From: Roridomyces roridus
Lineage: Eukaryota > Basidiomycota > Agaricomycetes > Agaricales > Mycenaceae
Direction: 5' to 3'
Assembly (NCBI GenBank): GCA_029378245.1
Contig: JARKIF010000079.1
Location: 62,001-126,000, forward strand
Length of the DNA: 64,000 nucleotides
Numbering within the stretch: position 1 is the first letter of the stretch; each line of letters begins with the position of its first letter. The notes under the pieces were generated by a model that was not told the origin of the DNA, made no database searches, and was given only the letters and a program-made list of their open reading frames with translations. The translations under genes and the position numbers were made by a program. Below, piece by piece: positions 30,063 to 41,671 of this stretch.

Positions 30063-31310
30063 TCATACTCCTATCACATAGCCCTCGGGCTCAAAACCAG
30101 ACTCTGCATCAATTTCTTCCGGGCTACATTTCTCCCACTTTTGACCGACTTTCATGCAAGCCATTGCACCTGGTAAGCGACATGATGAGCAATATTAGGG
30201 ATAGTACATGGATACTTGGCCTTACCAAAGGAACAGCCTTTCAAAGTCGAGGAACTATTTGTCCAGCTTTCTAAAGCCACTCGGTCGTCAGCAACGCCAG
30301 TCGGCAAACGTCCGTCTTCGTCGACCCAATAATCGAACACCAGATATGCGAGACGATTAAATCGCGGCAGACACGCGGTAATGTCATTTACCATTAACTG
30401 TACAATGATAATGAGCCAACTGGAGGGAGCAGAATCGAAAGCGGTGGGGCCTTACTTCGGTAATGTAACAATCCCAGCAGTGCAGTTTCAAATTTTGCAA
30501 GTGCGACGCGTGGTTTGATAAATGGATAATGGCTTCGGATATTTCCCACGCACTCATGCAATGGATAGAAAGCCTCGCCAGACTGGGGGTGGTCTGCGGG
30601 CTGAGTTCCTGGATAAGACTTGGGGTCTCTGGGCCCCAACCGGTTTGAACAAATGCAAGATTGGGCTTCGAGAACCCAAAAAACAGCCGCGCCGATCCAC
30701 GGTAACACTGCAGCTTGGGTAGCAGAGCACCCTCCGGTGCGGCGAGACCTTGTCCCCGGGCGAGCCACAGACCAAGGTGGGTTATGGTCGGGTGGCGACT
30801 CAAAAACATCTCGATGTGGGATTTCCAGGCGCTAGCCATGGATGTGAAGGTGCATGACGAAAGATTGGGAAAGTCGAGGCCAGTGACGCCTGGTAGGAAG
30901 ACCACGTGCATTGTGAGGTCTTGGATTTCCAAGTGCTCCAGTCGCCGCATGATTCGCAATGATTCGGTCAACAGCTCTTGGGCATTAAAGCGAATGGTAA
31001 AATCGTCGCTTGGGTGCAAGAGATCAGCATCGTGCCAGGTCTCAAGTGGAGCTCAAACGCACTGGATTTTGCAGGTCAGAGATCGGACTGCATCTGCTCG
31101 TTCGGGATTCTCCATCATCGCGGTGCAAAATACCTTGAAAGCTTCCCGGCCGGTTGGGTCGGTGTCTAGGACTACTGTTCGGTTGAGAGCGGGCAATGCC
31201 AGGGCATAAAAGAGTTTGGAGACACGGCACAGGGTCGCCTGGTCCGATGTCGGTGCGTTTTGGATTATTTCGGCAAGGACCTCGTTGGAGAACCATCGAG
31301 TTATAACCAT
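30063..31310 (-). CDS. F-box-like protein (family 2) with altered start
   Basis: Exons 31310-31063, 31008-30456, 30397-30226 and 30169-30063 (introns 54-58 bp) give 359 residues. The ancestral ATG at 31340 is still present, but its second codon is TGA where paralogues have CGG. Translation must use the next in-frame ATG (31310, MVITRWFSNEVLAEIIQNAP), ten codons downstream and just before the F-box-like helix. Leucine-rich region: LRIMRRLEHLEIQDLTMHVV, FLSRHPTITHLGLWLARGQG. The C-terminus is extended relative to others (FEPEGYVIGV). Unlike other family-2 copies it has no family-3 partner upstream; similarity ends near 31420. Confidence 0.75.
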
Positions 31311-31542
31311 GCGAGCCTTGGTCGCGCTTCGAGTTCACATGCTAGTAGCAGTCGAGTGAAGGTGGTGGTTGCGGACAGGAGGCGAATGATGGCCATCAAC
31401 CGCCTCTCCTCTTGCCATGTTTGGACGACAACACGCCGTGTTTCATTGAAATTCGAGTGAAATCCGATCCCCTGGTTGAGTCTCTCCTTCGGAAGTGTCT
31501 CCCTTTTTTGTGCACGCAGAACACGAATTTCAACACGATATT

Positions 31543-32822
31543 TCACGGATCTCTTCGGCTTGCCCGACGTTCGTCAAACCCAGCCTCTGCATCCAATTCC
31601 TCCGGGCTACATTCCTCCCACTTTTGACCGACTTTCACACAAGCTATTTCACCTAGTGAGTGCATGATGAGCAACATTACGGTTGATGAACAGCGAGCAG
31701 TCTCACAAAAGCGGCAGCCTCTCAAAGTCGAAGAGCTATTTGCCCAGGTTTTTAAAATCTCGGGCTCTTCGTCTTCCCCAACGTCATACACCAAACGATC
31801 GCCTTTGTGGGCATAATCGAAAAGCAGATATTTGAGTCGCTCGAATCTCGGCAGGCACGCGGTAATGTCGTTTACCATTGCCTGTAGAACCATAAGAACG
31901 AGCAGAATGGAAAGTCCTTGGGCCTTACCCTGGTAATATAACGAGCATAAGAGTGCAGTTTTAATTTTTGCAAGTGCGACGTATGGTTGGATAAATGGAT
32001 AATAGCATCGGAGGCTTGTGTTGCGTTGATACACACAATGGAAAGACTCGCGAGGTTGGGGCTGGCCTGCACACCGAGTTTCTCGATAACAATTGAGGCA
32101 CAAGTCACTGGGACATCGGCGTTTTCCGCCCAAGCGGTTCGAACACATTGAAGCCTGTGCTTCGAGAACGCAGAAAGTAGCCGCGCCGTTCCATGGTAAT
32201 ACTGCAGCTTGGGTAGCAGAGCACCCTCCGGCACCGGGTCTTCTCCACCGATGAGCCAAAGACGAAGATGCGTTATGGTTGGGTGGCGACTCAAGAAATC
32301 CTCGACATGGGTTTTCCATCCGCTCGCGGGGTATGTTAAGGAGAATGACAAAAGGTTGGGAAAGGTGAGGCGAGCGAGGCAGGAGACCACGCCTAATGGG
32401 CGGAAGTCTTGGATAACCAAGTGCTCCAGACGTCGCATCAGGCGCAAGGATTCGATCAAGGAATCTTCAGCTGGGAGGCTCCTATATAGATATCTTGAGA
32501 CCGGGCTATTAGTTTCGCGAGTCTGAAGTGGAGCTCAAACGTACCCGCTTGTGAAGGACAGAGATCGCAGTGAGTCTGCTCGCTCGGGACTCTGCATGAT
32601 CGCGCGGCAGAATGCTTCAAGAACCTCCCGTCTGCGCATGCTTGTCTCTAAGACCACTGTTTGGTTGAGACTGGGCAATGCCAGAGCATGGAAAAGCTTG
32701 GAGACGCGACAAAGGGTCACCAGGTCTGCTCTGGGCGCGTTTTGGATGATTTCGGTGAGGACTTCGTTGGGAAGCCACCGAGTTATGCGCATATAAGCCT
32801 TTTGCGCGCTTCGAGTCCGCAT
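31543..32822 (-). CDS. F-box-like protein (family 2)
   Basis: Exons 32822-32545, 32493-31929, 31881-31707 and 31652-31543 (introns 47-54 bp) give about 375 residues. It starts MRTRSAQKAYMRITRWLPNE, with VLTEIIQNAPRADLVTLCRV. Exon 2 is about eight codons longer than in sister copies because of an insertion around SLQCVRTAWAENADVPVT. The end reads KWEECSPEELDAEAGFDERR instead of the usual FEVED, so the terminal codons have changed. It is paired head-to-head with the broken family-3 copy at 33013. Confidence 0.8.
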
Positions 32823-33012
32823 ATTCGAGCCAAGGTGGTGGTTGTGGACAAGAGGCGAATGATGACCATCAAACAACTCCGAGGTCTCCTCTTGCCATGT
32901 CGGTGCTCTTTTCTTCCTCACTCTGGCCGAAAGTTTCCGCGAAACCTTCGAGAATCGAGATGGACCGATCCAACGTAACCCATTGAAATCTCCTCTCCTC
33001 TCCGTCACCACA

Positions 33013-33880
33013 CTTGACCAGTGAACGACGGTTTTCGCGGGCACCCTCACCGCCCCAACCTCGTGAAACAATCACCGTCGACCCGAGGCTGCTACCGGAG
33101 CTTGAGCGCGAAATCTTGGAGCTGGGAGCACCAGCCTGTCGGGGACATGACGCTGGTCTTGCCGCAGGTGTGGAGGAGAGTGGAGAGTTGGTGAGTAGCC
33201 TCCGTTCCCGTTGACCGAGTGACGTTATCCAGGAGCCACACAGGATCGACCCCTTCATCTACGAGCGCGTGGCGATTCCTGAGAACTACAAAGACAGGGA
33301 CCCCATCTCGTCGTTCCTCGCTACCGTCGATGTCCGGCCAGCCACCTTCTTCGGTGCCCACGTCAAGCATATCCATATCGACCGCCTTGCACCCCTCCAC
33401 GCAGTCCAGCGCATCCTCGCCGTCTGCACCAGCGTGGTGAGCTTCGGGTGCCACCAGCCATACACAGTCCTCGCGCCCCTCTTGTCCTCGCTGCCGCTTA
33501 CACGGCTCCTCGTCTCAGAGCTATCCTTCCCCAATCCCTCGCCCCTTCCGGACTGGTCCTCCACTCTCACCCACCTCGGCCTCTCCTCCTCCCTCCCTGC
33601 CTCAGCCTCTACCACCCTCGCTCACCTCTCATCACTCACCCACCTCGCCGTCGACTACTCGTGCACTGTCTCATCCTCCTCACGGGCGCAAAGCGGCTTC
33701 GTGATGATGCCTTCGTCGATAAGCGCGTGTATGTGCATCTGGGCCCGGCGGGAGATGCCCCGTGGCCTGCGTGGAGGTGGCGGCTGCCGGATTGTGTCGA
33801 GATGGCGGAGAAGCAGCGGCGTTAGACAGGCGCGGTGGTGCTCCAGCTGCGGAGAAGGCTTTTCTTGCCGAGTGGAATAA
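33013..33880 (+). pseudogene. F-box-like gene (family 3), start lost and deleted
   Basis: The ancestral GACCATGAAC at the start is GACCAGTGAAC (near 33018), so the initiator ATG is gone, and the first intron is absent. A deletion inside the F-box core (GAGCTGGGAGCACCAGC) puts the rest of exon 2 out of frame. Exon 3 is well preserved (IPENYKDRDPISSFLATVDV, TLTHLGLSSSLPASASTTLA). A further deletion at about 33660 then joins YS to CTVSS out of frame, while the original frame continues as AKRLRDDAFVDKRVYVHLGP. Confidence 0.8.
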
Positions 33881-34210
33881 TGCGATGATCGTTCGCCCGA
33901 TGGGCCCGCGACAGTCCCGAATTTGCTTAGACTCTTCGTCGAATCGTCTCAAGCCAATGCATCGATTGATACACATCACCCTTGGCCTCCGACCCAAGTA
34001 CTCACTCGGTGAAATCCAAAGCGCCTCTCATTGTTCTCTGTCGTGCGCAAAAGGCTCGCGGCTCCTTGCGCGTGCTCACTCGATCGCTTACATAGTCTTT
34101 TTCAAACTTCTGGGGGCAATTGTCAAGAATCCGGATCCGTATGGTAGGTTCACGCATGAATCCAGTGAAGACTGAAATGGGGCCATAAACACAGGCCGAA
34201 CTTCAAAATG
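33881..34210. other. Intergenic, no gene seen
   Basis: The frame of the upstream relic ends here; nothing else was recognised. Confidence 0.5.
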
Positions 34211-35446
34211 TCATTCGTCGTCCGAATAATGGAACACCACAAATCCAGCCTCTGAATGAATCGCCTTTCTGCTACATTCCTCCCACTCCCCACCGACTTT
34301 CCTCTGAGCTATTTCACCTATTGGAACATGAATGAACTCGCCGCAATCAGGATAACCGTGTTTATTACCAACGTGGCAGCCCTTCAGAGTTGGAGCGGCG
34401 TTGGCCCAAATTTGCAAAGCCGCGCGGTCACTATCCAAGTCGACCAGTTCGGGAGAAACGCCTTCAGCGCCATACTCGAACACCAGATATGCGAGACGTT
34501 CGAATCGGGGCAGGTACTTGGTGACCTGGTCCACGATTTCCTGGATGAGTTCATGAGCGCTGGTTCAGGACAACAGCCGATGGTGAAGACACAGTGTCCA
34601 CTACCGCTACCTCGGCAGTGTATTTCGAAACTTTCCAAGCGCGGCATATGAGTCGACAACGTGATAAGAAGCTCGTGTATGTCGCTCGCGGACATCGGAT
34701 GGTCGGTGCAAATACTCCTCAGGTTGGTGCCCGCCTGTGTAGCGAGTCTCTCGATCAAACTCGGGAACTGTACACCCCATGAGGTTCGCACGGCTACAAG
34801 ACCCTGCGCCGAGAAGAGACGAAGTGACGCGAGTTCTCCGTCGTAATATCGTAGTTTGGGTAGCAAGCTACCTTCCGCGGTGTCCGCCCCATTGGTGGAT
34901 CCCCAGAGACGAAGATGGACTATGGTTGAAACTTGAGTGCCGACTCAAAAATCGCAGGAGATGGGGGTTCCAGCAGTCTGGCTTTGCCGGCGGGAGAATG
35001 CAGGACAAGTGGTTAGGAAAGGTGAGGTTAGCGAGGCGGGAGACGACTCGGAACGGGCGGTAATCGTCGATATGTAAATGCTCCAGTCGTCGCATGAGTT
35101 TCAGGGACTCGATGACAAAATCTGTGGGAGCATTGGGGAATCTTGAGAGCCAGCAAATCAGATTTCGTGGGCCTGAAAGGACAGCTCAAACGTACCCATT
35201 TGGGAAGGTAAGAAATCGCACTGAGTCTGCCCGTTCGGGAATCCGTACCATTGCGTTGTGGAAGGCCTCGATATGATCATGGCGGTATCCTACGCTTAGA
35301 ACAACCGTCCTGTTCAGAATGGGGGAGACGCGGCAGAGCGTTGCCTGGTCAGATTTGGGCGCGTTTTGGATGATTGCTGTGAGGACCTCGTTTGAGAACC
35401 ATTGGGTTATACACATGTCAGCCTCTTGCGGGCTTCGAGTCTGCAT
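34211..35446 (-). pseudogene. F-box-like gene (family 2), frame-shifted
   Basis: Exon 1 (35446-35196) starts MQTRSPQEADMCITQWFSNE, with VLTAIIQNAPKSDQATLCRV. It lacks 27 nt (the KLFHALALP segment) in frame. Exon 2 opens FPNAPTDFVIESLKLMRRLE, then near 34930, after FLSRH, about seven extra bases shift the frame into a stop. The ancestral frame continues as VHLRLWGSTNGADTAEGSLL. The junction to exon 3 (DQVTKYLPRFERLAYLVFEY) also fails to keep phase with any obvious donor. The last exon still ends EWEECSRKAIHSEAGFVVFH. It is the most diverged family-2 copy. Confidence 0.7.
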
Positions 35447-35739
35447 GGCGCAGAGAAAGAGTAGATGGAGGTTACAAGATGGTGGTCCCGGACAAGAGTA
35501 AATGATGGCCATCATCAGACACACAGTCTCTCTCTTTCTGCGATGTCGGTCCTCGGCTCTCTGGGCAGTCTTTTCTTCTCGAGCTCGCTGGGAACGTTTA
35601 CGAATCCATTCGGGAGCTTGGGCCCTTGAACGCGGGTGAGACTGTGGACGACGGTGTACATCAGGATTCAGGAATCGGACGTGTCCTGACTCGACGGCGT
35701 TCCGCGCAGCCCCACCATTTCTTTCAAATAGTACTAGGA

Positions 35740-36060
35740 AGTGCGGCAGCGCATCCTACAGAATATTCAAGGGCGACCTAATTCTACCACCAGAGCTCGG
35801 CGAGCGCGACATCTTCGAGCTTGCGGTGTGACGTGTCCATTGACACCGCCGACTTCACAGTCGCACCAGCGTGTTGGAGATACGGTGCTGCTTCTCCCGC
35901 CACTATGTCGGAGAGCGCAGAGCTAGCGAGTCTCGTTTCCGTCGCCCCACGTCTATCGTATGACGGGCCGCCTCACAGGCCCGAGCCCTTCATCTGCGAA
36001 AATCCAAGACTGCGAGCGCGTCGCGCTGCTGCAGAACTACTCATTTTCTTCCATATCATC
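35740..36060 (+). pseudogene. Family-3 F-box-like relic
   Basis: Fragments of the family are recognisable, in several frames: LILPPELGERDIFELAV, then GDTVLLLPP, then the start of exon 3 (EPFICENPRL..., ALLQNYS). Stops and indels interrupt every frame. Its position head-to-head with the copy at 34211 matches the other divergent pairs. Confidence 0.65.
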
Positions 36061-36233
36061 TCGTAGGCTGGTTTGCAGGCAAAGTGATCATGACGTGGGA
36101 GGAAGGATGATGGGAGGTGGGATGAATACCCTAGGGCGCAGTTCAAGATCGAGGCTGGTTTTTCAGATTCTGTATTTCATGAACAATAGAGACAACGCAT
36201 ACTATACAGCAATGAAGCGAACCCTCATAAAGC

Positions 36234-37560
36234 CTACCCACTCTTCGGCGGATACTTGATGCCGCTCGATGGGCAGGTCGAGCTCTCGGGGGCGTCTGAT
36301 CCATGTCAACAACCTCAAGTCGAACAGGAGCAAGGAAAACGCACTAATCATGACAAAATCCCCGTCGATAATGCTCCCGGAGAGATGGAAATAGTAAAAG
36401 ATACCATTCAGTGTGCTTCCGTCGCAATCAAAGGTCGGGGCGAACTGGACGGATCCATGAGTGAGGTGCAAGGCAACTTCAATGCGTGCTTACCCCGGAC
36501 TCGGCTTTGATAGCTGCGACGAGGCTGGACAGGGTGTGTGTCGCGCTGGTCGAGGGCGAGATGCCTTGATTTTCGAGCCAGGTGAAGGTGGGGAGAGTCT
36601 ATCCGTGGCGTTGGAACTTGGATGGATGGAGAAGAAGATACACGGACCTGGAACAAGCCGACGACGGTCTCGAAGAACGCGACAGCTTCGGCGGCTCTGG
36701 GACTGCCTGCGGGGAGGCAGGATACTTGCAAGGTGCTGGTAATATCCGATCAATCTGCAATTTTTGAGTAGTGGATAGCACCGGTACCTGTAGCAAGTCC
36801 CGTGCGTGGCCCATTCGTGCTCCCACAACTCTTCGTCCGTGCCATCAGAGGGAAGGTTCTTCCAGAACTACATAACCAGACAAGGTTGGAATCAATTTTC
36901 TGAACTTGGAGTATGTAGGCGATGTTCACCTCGTTCAGGAAAGTAAGCGTCGAACTGGCATTTTGCTGCGTCAACAACTGGACAAGTCTGGTTAGACTTT
37001 CGTTCAAAGCTATATCTGCATGAAATAGACGTACTGTGCCGATACCGGTATAGTCTCTGGAGGGATCGCAATCTTCGCTGAACGAACCGTCGCAGCTATA
37101 TCGCCGGTTAGCAGATTCATAGGATTCAGGGAGGGCTTACTTGTCGGGCCACAGTCCTGTTGAACGCTACGTGAGACAAATGTGGATGAAACAGACCAGC
37201 AGTAACCTACCGTGGATAGTCCAGCTATTGGTAGGCCCAGTAGTCGGGTTGGTGTCCCAGAACTAGTGTAATCGTGAAAGGAGCACTGCGGTGAATGGGC
37301 TGAGGAAGCGTACCTGAGTCTGTAGGACAAGACCCTAAGTAACAAGTGAGTCGTCTTGCGTATGGTGAAGCATGAATTGTACATACCCCAGGAGCCTCAA
37401 AACAGCACGTTCCTTTCGCCGAGGAGCTGCAGGAGAGGGGTCCGTTAGCGGGGCAGCCCGAGGATATGGTCGTCGCGCGGCGCAGGAGAGGTTGGATGAG
37501 AGACGCCGCGGACAGCTGGCTCAAGGTGAGCACGGATAGAGTGAGAGCGAGCATATGCAT
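36234..37560 (-). CDS. Secreted ribonuclease T2, copy 2
   Basis: The signal peptide starts MHMLALTLSVLTLSQLSAAS from ATG 37560. Eleven small exons with introns of about 45-55 bp keep phase throughout. Motifs in order: CPANGPLSCSSS, CCFEAPG, LVLQTQFWDTNPTTGPTNS, then CAS-I WTIHGLWPDNCDGSFSEDC. Next are LTQQNASSTLTFLNE, and CAS-II ELWEHEWATHGTC with both catalytic residues and the Gly. Then PRAAEAVAFFETVVGLFQ, FTWLENQGISPSTS, TFDCDGSTLNGIFYYFHLSG, ending CPSSGIKYPPKSG. Length and motifs fit a functional secreted T2 endoribonuclease (RNA scavenging or stress response by family knowledge). The upstream TATA-like box is altered relative to copy 1. Confidence 0.85.
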
Positions 37561-37900
37561 CGTCAAGTGGTGAGAACCCCTTGGCCGAGGAGCTTTTACG
37601 GGTGCGAGAGCCTACTGTATTTTGGTAACACGATGACTATTTTTGAGCCCTCCATGTGCTCCGATGGCAGAAATATCTGGCACGGTCGTTCTCTTGGCTT
37701 CCTTGCACGCTTGGTGGGAAAGAGAGGGCAAGAAGTAGTAGAGCGACGCACGTTGATGGACTCGTGCTCAGTTCGAAGTAGAGTCCCCTCACGAGGAGAG
37801 GAACACCAGGGGCAAAGTTTACGCACTGGATGGTTGCTGGATGACGGTGGGAGACTCGGAGAGAAGAAGATGTTTATCTGAGCGCATCAATGACCAAATA
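36236..37900 (+). repeat. Segmental duplication D2, copy 2
   Basis: Co-linear with about 23510-25365: the RNase T2 gene and its upstream 300 bp. The two copies flank the whole 25.5-36.1 kb F-box-like cluster. Confidence 0.8.
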
Positions 37901-38811
37901 ATCTCTTGCTTCCCGCCGCCACAGCCTCACTGCACGTCTCGGCACCAACTCGCCATAACGAGCTATATGGAAGATTTTGGATTACTAGGGAGAGGGTGAT
38001 GGCGCAAGATTGGGCTGTCCTAACGACCGCCGACTCAGAGTCTTCCGATTCCTCTCGACTGTTCTCGGTGCGAGACTAGTAGCGTCCGAGTCAAGTAGTG
38101 TGCTCAATCTCTTCAGGTCTCTTTCCCCTGTCCGTATTGGGATGGGGACGCCTGCCACCGACGCCCCGCGCACAGGTGGAAGATGCAGGAGCGAAGCTCG
38201 AGTTTCAAGGGCTTCGGGGCGTGCATGTACGGACGAGTACAACAACCCTCCGGATCTGTGAAACTCGTCCTATGTCCGAACTCTGATGCGACCCACTTTA
38301 ACAACAATGTATACCAGTCGAGCCTCGAGGGAAATTCCGAGGATGCACGGTCCGGTCGCTTGATGCGGCGTGACCGCATCTCGTCGGCGAAGAGTCGAGG
38401 TAACTACTAACGGCCAGCGCATGACTTGGGTTTGTGGAAAGTTCCGCGCTAGCGTGGCAGAGTGAACATTGCAACAGTCTACACTCGGGAAGATCTTTTC
38501 TCGCCTTGCATGCCTGGATTCAAACGTCAAGTCTGTAGCTAAAGACTTTCAAGGTGAGTGAGACTACATATAGCCAATTGCAAGCGTCGACACTCCTCAT
38601 TTAGCGCATTGAGTCCATGTATATGACACACCTCCGTTCGCGCCGTCAGTAGCCAAGGTTCTAGATGTCCTATCCGCTTTTGAATTCTCCCCCTCCTGGG
38701 CGCCGCTCTGGTGGTGATGCAACGATCACCACGAGCTGCAGTATCAAAAATTACTTTTCGAACAGTCTATAACTGGCGGTTCGCACCCCACTCGATGGGC
38801 CCCCCCAAAAC
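37901..38811. other. Intergenic, no gene seen
   Basis: Several short overlapping frames on both strands (38010-38410) lack splice-consistent extension and family resemblance. Confidence 0.45.
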
Positions 38812-40079
38812 ATGTCCCTCGCTCTCCTCGTCTTATTGCCGCTGACTCTGTTGTTTTCAGTGGCTCGAGCTGATCTCGCCAATTTGACCATCGACGATAC
38901 CAACACGACCTATTGGGTGTGGCTCAACTCGTGGCGATTACGCCGAATTTGCCTTGTCCTGGATGTGCCGCCCAGCCGGATTCCCAATCGGTATATAACA
39001 GAACATGGCACGACGGCACGCTCGTGTCCGGGATTTTCAATTTTCAAGGTGCGCGGAGCGGGAACGTAGTACTTCCTTTCAACTCTGAATATTGGCATAC
39101 TAGGAACCGCAGTCTACATCTACGGTATCGACATACCCAAGCAGTTTGCGGCCAACATTCAATTCAACCTCTTCAGCAACTGGTCTGTGGCGGGCCTCCA
39201 TACATATTCAGGCTCCGAATACGTGTACGACTCGCTCTTCTTTTCGGCGACGAACTTGAATTCGAGCGTGCCGGATGGCGTGCATTGGACAATCAAGACG
39301 TCCGAGGTTGGACAGGCTGCGTTGTTTGATTATGCCAAGGTTACAGTTGACGACGCTAATTCGACGGATGTTGGTTCGGAACCTCCGTGAGCTGAATCTA
39401 TTTCGTTTACCTTTCTTGTCCCAAATCTCATTTAGTACTGGTCAATCCAGCGGGAACTCCGGGACCACGGGATCGTACATCTCGTCCTCTTTTTTTGTCC
39501 CAACAAATTAACGCTCTTGTTCAGCCCTGGTCAATCCAGTGGGATCTCTGGGGGCACGGGGTCGTACGTCTCGTCTTCTTTTTTTGTCCTAAAAGAAATC
39601 TAACGTTGGGTTGTATTGTCAGCTCGTCCACGACGGGCTCAACAGCAAATACGATCGCCGGCTCGCCTCACAAATCCGAGACCACACCGGCAATTGTGGG
39701 TGCTGTGCTGGGTGGTGTCATCGGGCTGGCGCTGTCCATCATATCGCTCGTATTGTGCCTCCTGCGTAGACGACGCTCGGCAGCGACGGGAAACGATGAC
39801 GGTACAGAGCGTCCGGGGATGCGATCCAGGGGCACTGTGAGGCTCGGGAGCATCGAACAATTCCTGCTACGCGGTGGAGAGACCAGTTCGGGGTCGGCAC
39901 GGCCGAAGGAACGCGCTTTGAATGAAGAGTCTCCGCCCTCGCGATTGGATAGCTCCAACACGGCGCCGGCGAATGGAGATGGGGCCAGGGCCCAAGAGGG
40001 AGTGGAGGGCCAGGAGCCGTCCAGGACTTTGGGACAAGATGTTGCGACGCTCCCTCCTGCATATCGCTCGACTTGTTAG
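38812..40079 (+). pseudogene. One-helix membrane protein with PPAY tail and duplicated exon, frame-shifted
   Basis: The signal peptide MSLALLVLLPLTLLFSVARA is followed by LANLTIDDTNTTYWVWLNSW. At about 38936 roughly four bases are missing relative to the gene at 20481, shifting the frame; the true frame goes on as AITPNLPCPGCAAQPD and RTWHDGTLVSGIFNFQG. Intron 39049-39113 precedes TAVYIYGIDIPKQFAAN and EYVYDSLFFSATNLNSSVPD. Then come two nearly identical 39-nt exons (39436-39474 and 39525-39563), and a last exon 39623-40079 with the helix VGAVLGGVIGLALSIISLVL, RRRR and the tail TLPPAYRSTC. Apart from the early indel all phases close, so the lesion is young or a sequence error. Confidence 0.65.
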
Positions 40080-40283
40080 GACTGCATGGTCGCACTTTGG
40101 TTCAAATCCTTCGAGAGTCGGCTTGAAGTCGTCTCTTGCATTGGAGCTGAGTCTCCTGGCATCCATACAAGTATTAAATTGCAGGGATAATTTACAAGTA
40201 CACGCAAGATACACATTAGTACAGAATACCCAACCATTACCATCGCCGACTGATTAGATTCCCAGAACAGCGCCAAGATGCAT

Positions 40284-40882
40284 TCACCACCCAAGGCCGC
40301 CGCCATATCCGAGTCCACCGAATCCACCACGCCCAAATCCACCAAATCCACCACCCAAGCCTCCGAGCCCGAACCCACCGTCACCGAACCCTCCCAAGCC
40401 AAAGCCATCCTCACCGAATCCTCCGAGGCCAAAGCCCTCGCCACCAAACGCTCCCAAGCCAAAGCCGCCGTCACCCAATGCTCCGAGGCCAAAACCGTCA
40501 TCGCCAAAACCTCCCAAGCCAAGGCCGCCTTCGCCAAAACCTCCCAAGCCGAAGCCGCCATCCCGAGCCCTCCAAGGCCAAGGCCTCCAAGTCCAAAGCC
40601 TTCCTCGCCAAAACCAAACTCCCCACTGCCGAAACCAAACTCTCCACCGCCGCGGCCGAAGCCGAGTCCTCCCAACCCGCGGTCGCCGCCGAAAAAGTTC
40701 TCCTTGGGATCCGCGTCCTGGTTACTCTGGGCATCTGGAGCGGCGGCGGGGGGAGGTACCGTTGGCCCGGGATTGGTTACAGCACCGATATGCGGGTCTG
40801 CATCCCCTGCGATCGGCAGTGCGAGGACCACCGAGGAAGTGAGGGAAATGAGTGCAGTGATGATGGTGGTTGAGAAGCGCAT
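40284..40882 (-). pseudogene. Secreted glycine-rich protein copy, frame-shifted in repeats
   Basis: ATG 40882 gives the signal peptide MRFSTTIITALISLTSSVVL and the same Pro/Ala region as the copy at 18934. In the repeat region one base is missing (near 40562: CATCCCGAG against CATCACCGAG). The GFGLGGFGDG frame then runs separately down to the ancestral stop at 40284. The shifted frame does not stop: it continues to 40076 as an Ala/Val/Trp-rich sequence (AASAWEVLAKAALAWEVLAM) giving 268 residues. Function of the fusion product is unlikely but not excluded. Confidence 0.7.
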
Positions 40883-41671
40883 TTCGATATATATGTTGGG
40901 TTGTTGGTTCGTTTATTCGAGGAGAGCTGAGTCGCTGAACAACTGGGAAGCGGAGGGGAGTTTTTATACCTCACTGGAAAGATCCAGATACATGATTGGA
41001 AGCCTCGGCCCAGCTTCCTTTGACTGCCATATTGCACATATGGTACTTGACCATATGTAACTCGTGTTCTTGAACACTTTAGTCGGAATTTGCAATTTAC
41101 ACATTATTTGCACAGAGACTCTGGTACCAGGAAGTTCTCAAGATACATATGTCTTCGTCGGAGGCGACATCTCTTGGATCGGCCCCGGGCAGCCCATTTT
41201 CAACAGCGTGTTTCATTCATTTCTCACCAACACCCGCCTTCCGTCTGACACTTCGGATCGTGTCAAGGTTTCTTTCTGGCTCTCTGGGAACTCATTTACC
41301 CAGCTATAATTGATTTGCATCATGTTCAGGCCATCATGGTCCGGGATCATTATTGACTAGACCTAACGCAATTACGCCGCTCTTAATAGGAATGAAGCTA
41401 AATACTATCTTCACATTCAATTTAAGATTCATATTCGAACGCAATTACCGCAGTGGCGTCAGTTCAACCGTGAGAAGAGAAGCGATTGATGCTTGCGGGG
41501 ATCAAATCGCAGTTCACCTCGCCGTCGAGATGATGCAATAAAGATACTTGGTACTCAGAATTCTTCAGAAACATGATCCACAATTTCATACGATGGAAAT
41601 AATTCCGACAGCGCAGACCATTTGACAAATTGCGGGATTGAACGCATGTGGAAGAAAACAAAACAATCACG
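40883..41671. other. Intergenic spacer inside duplication D1
   Basis: Alignable with 19504-20315; no gene. Confidence 0.6.
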
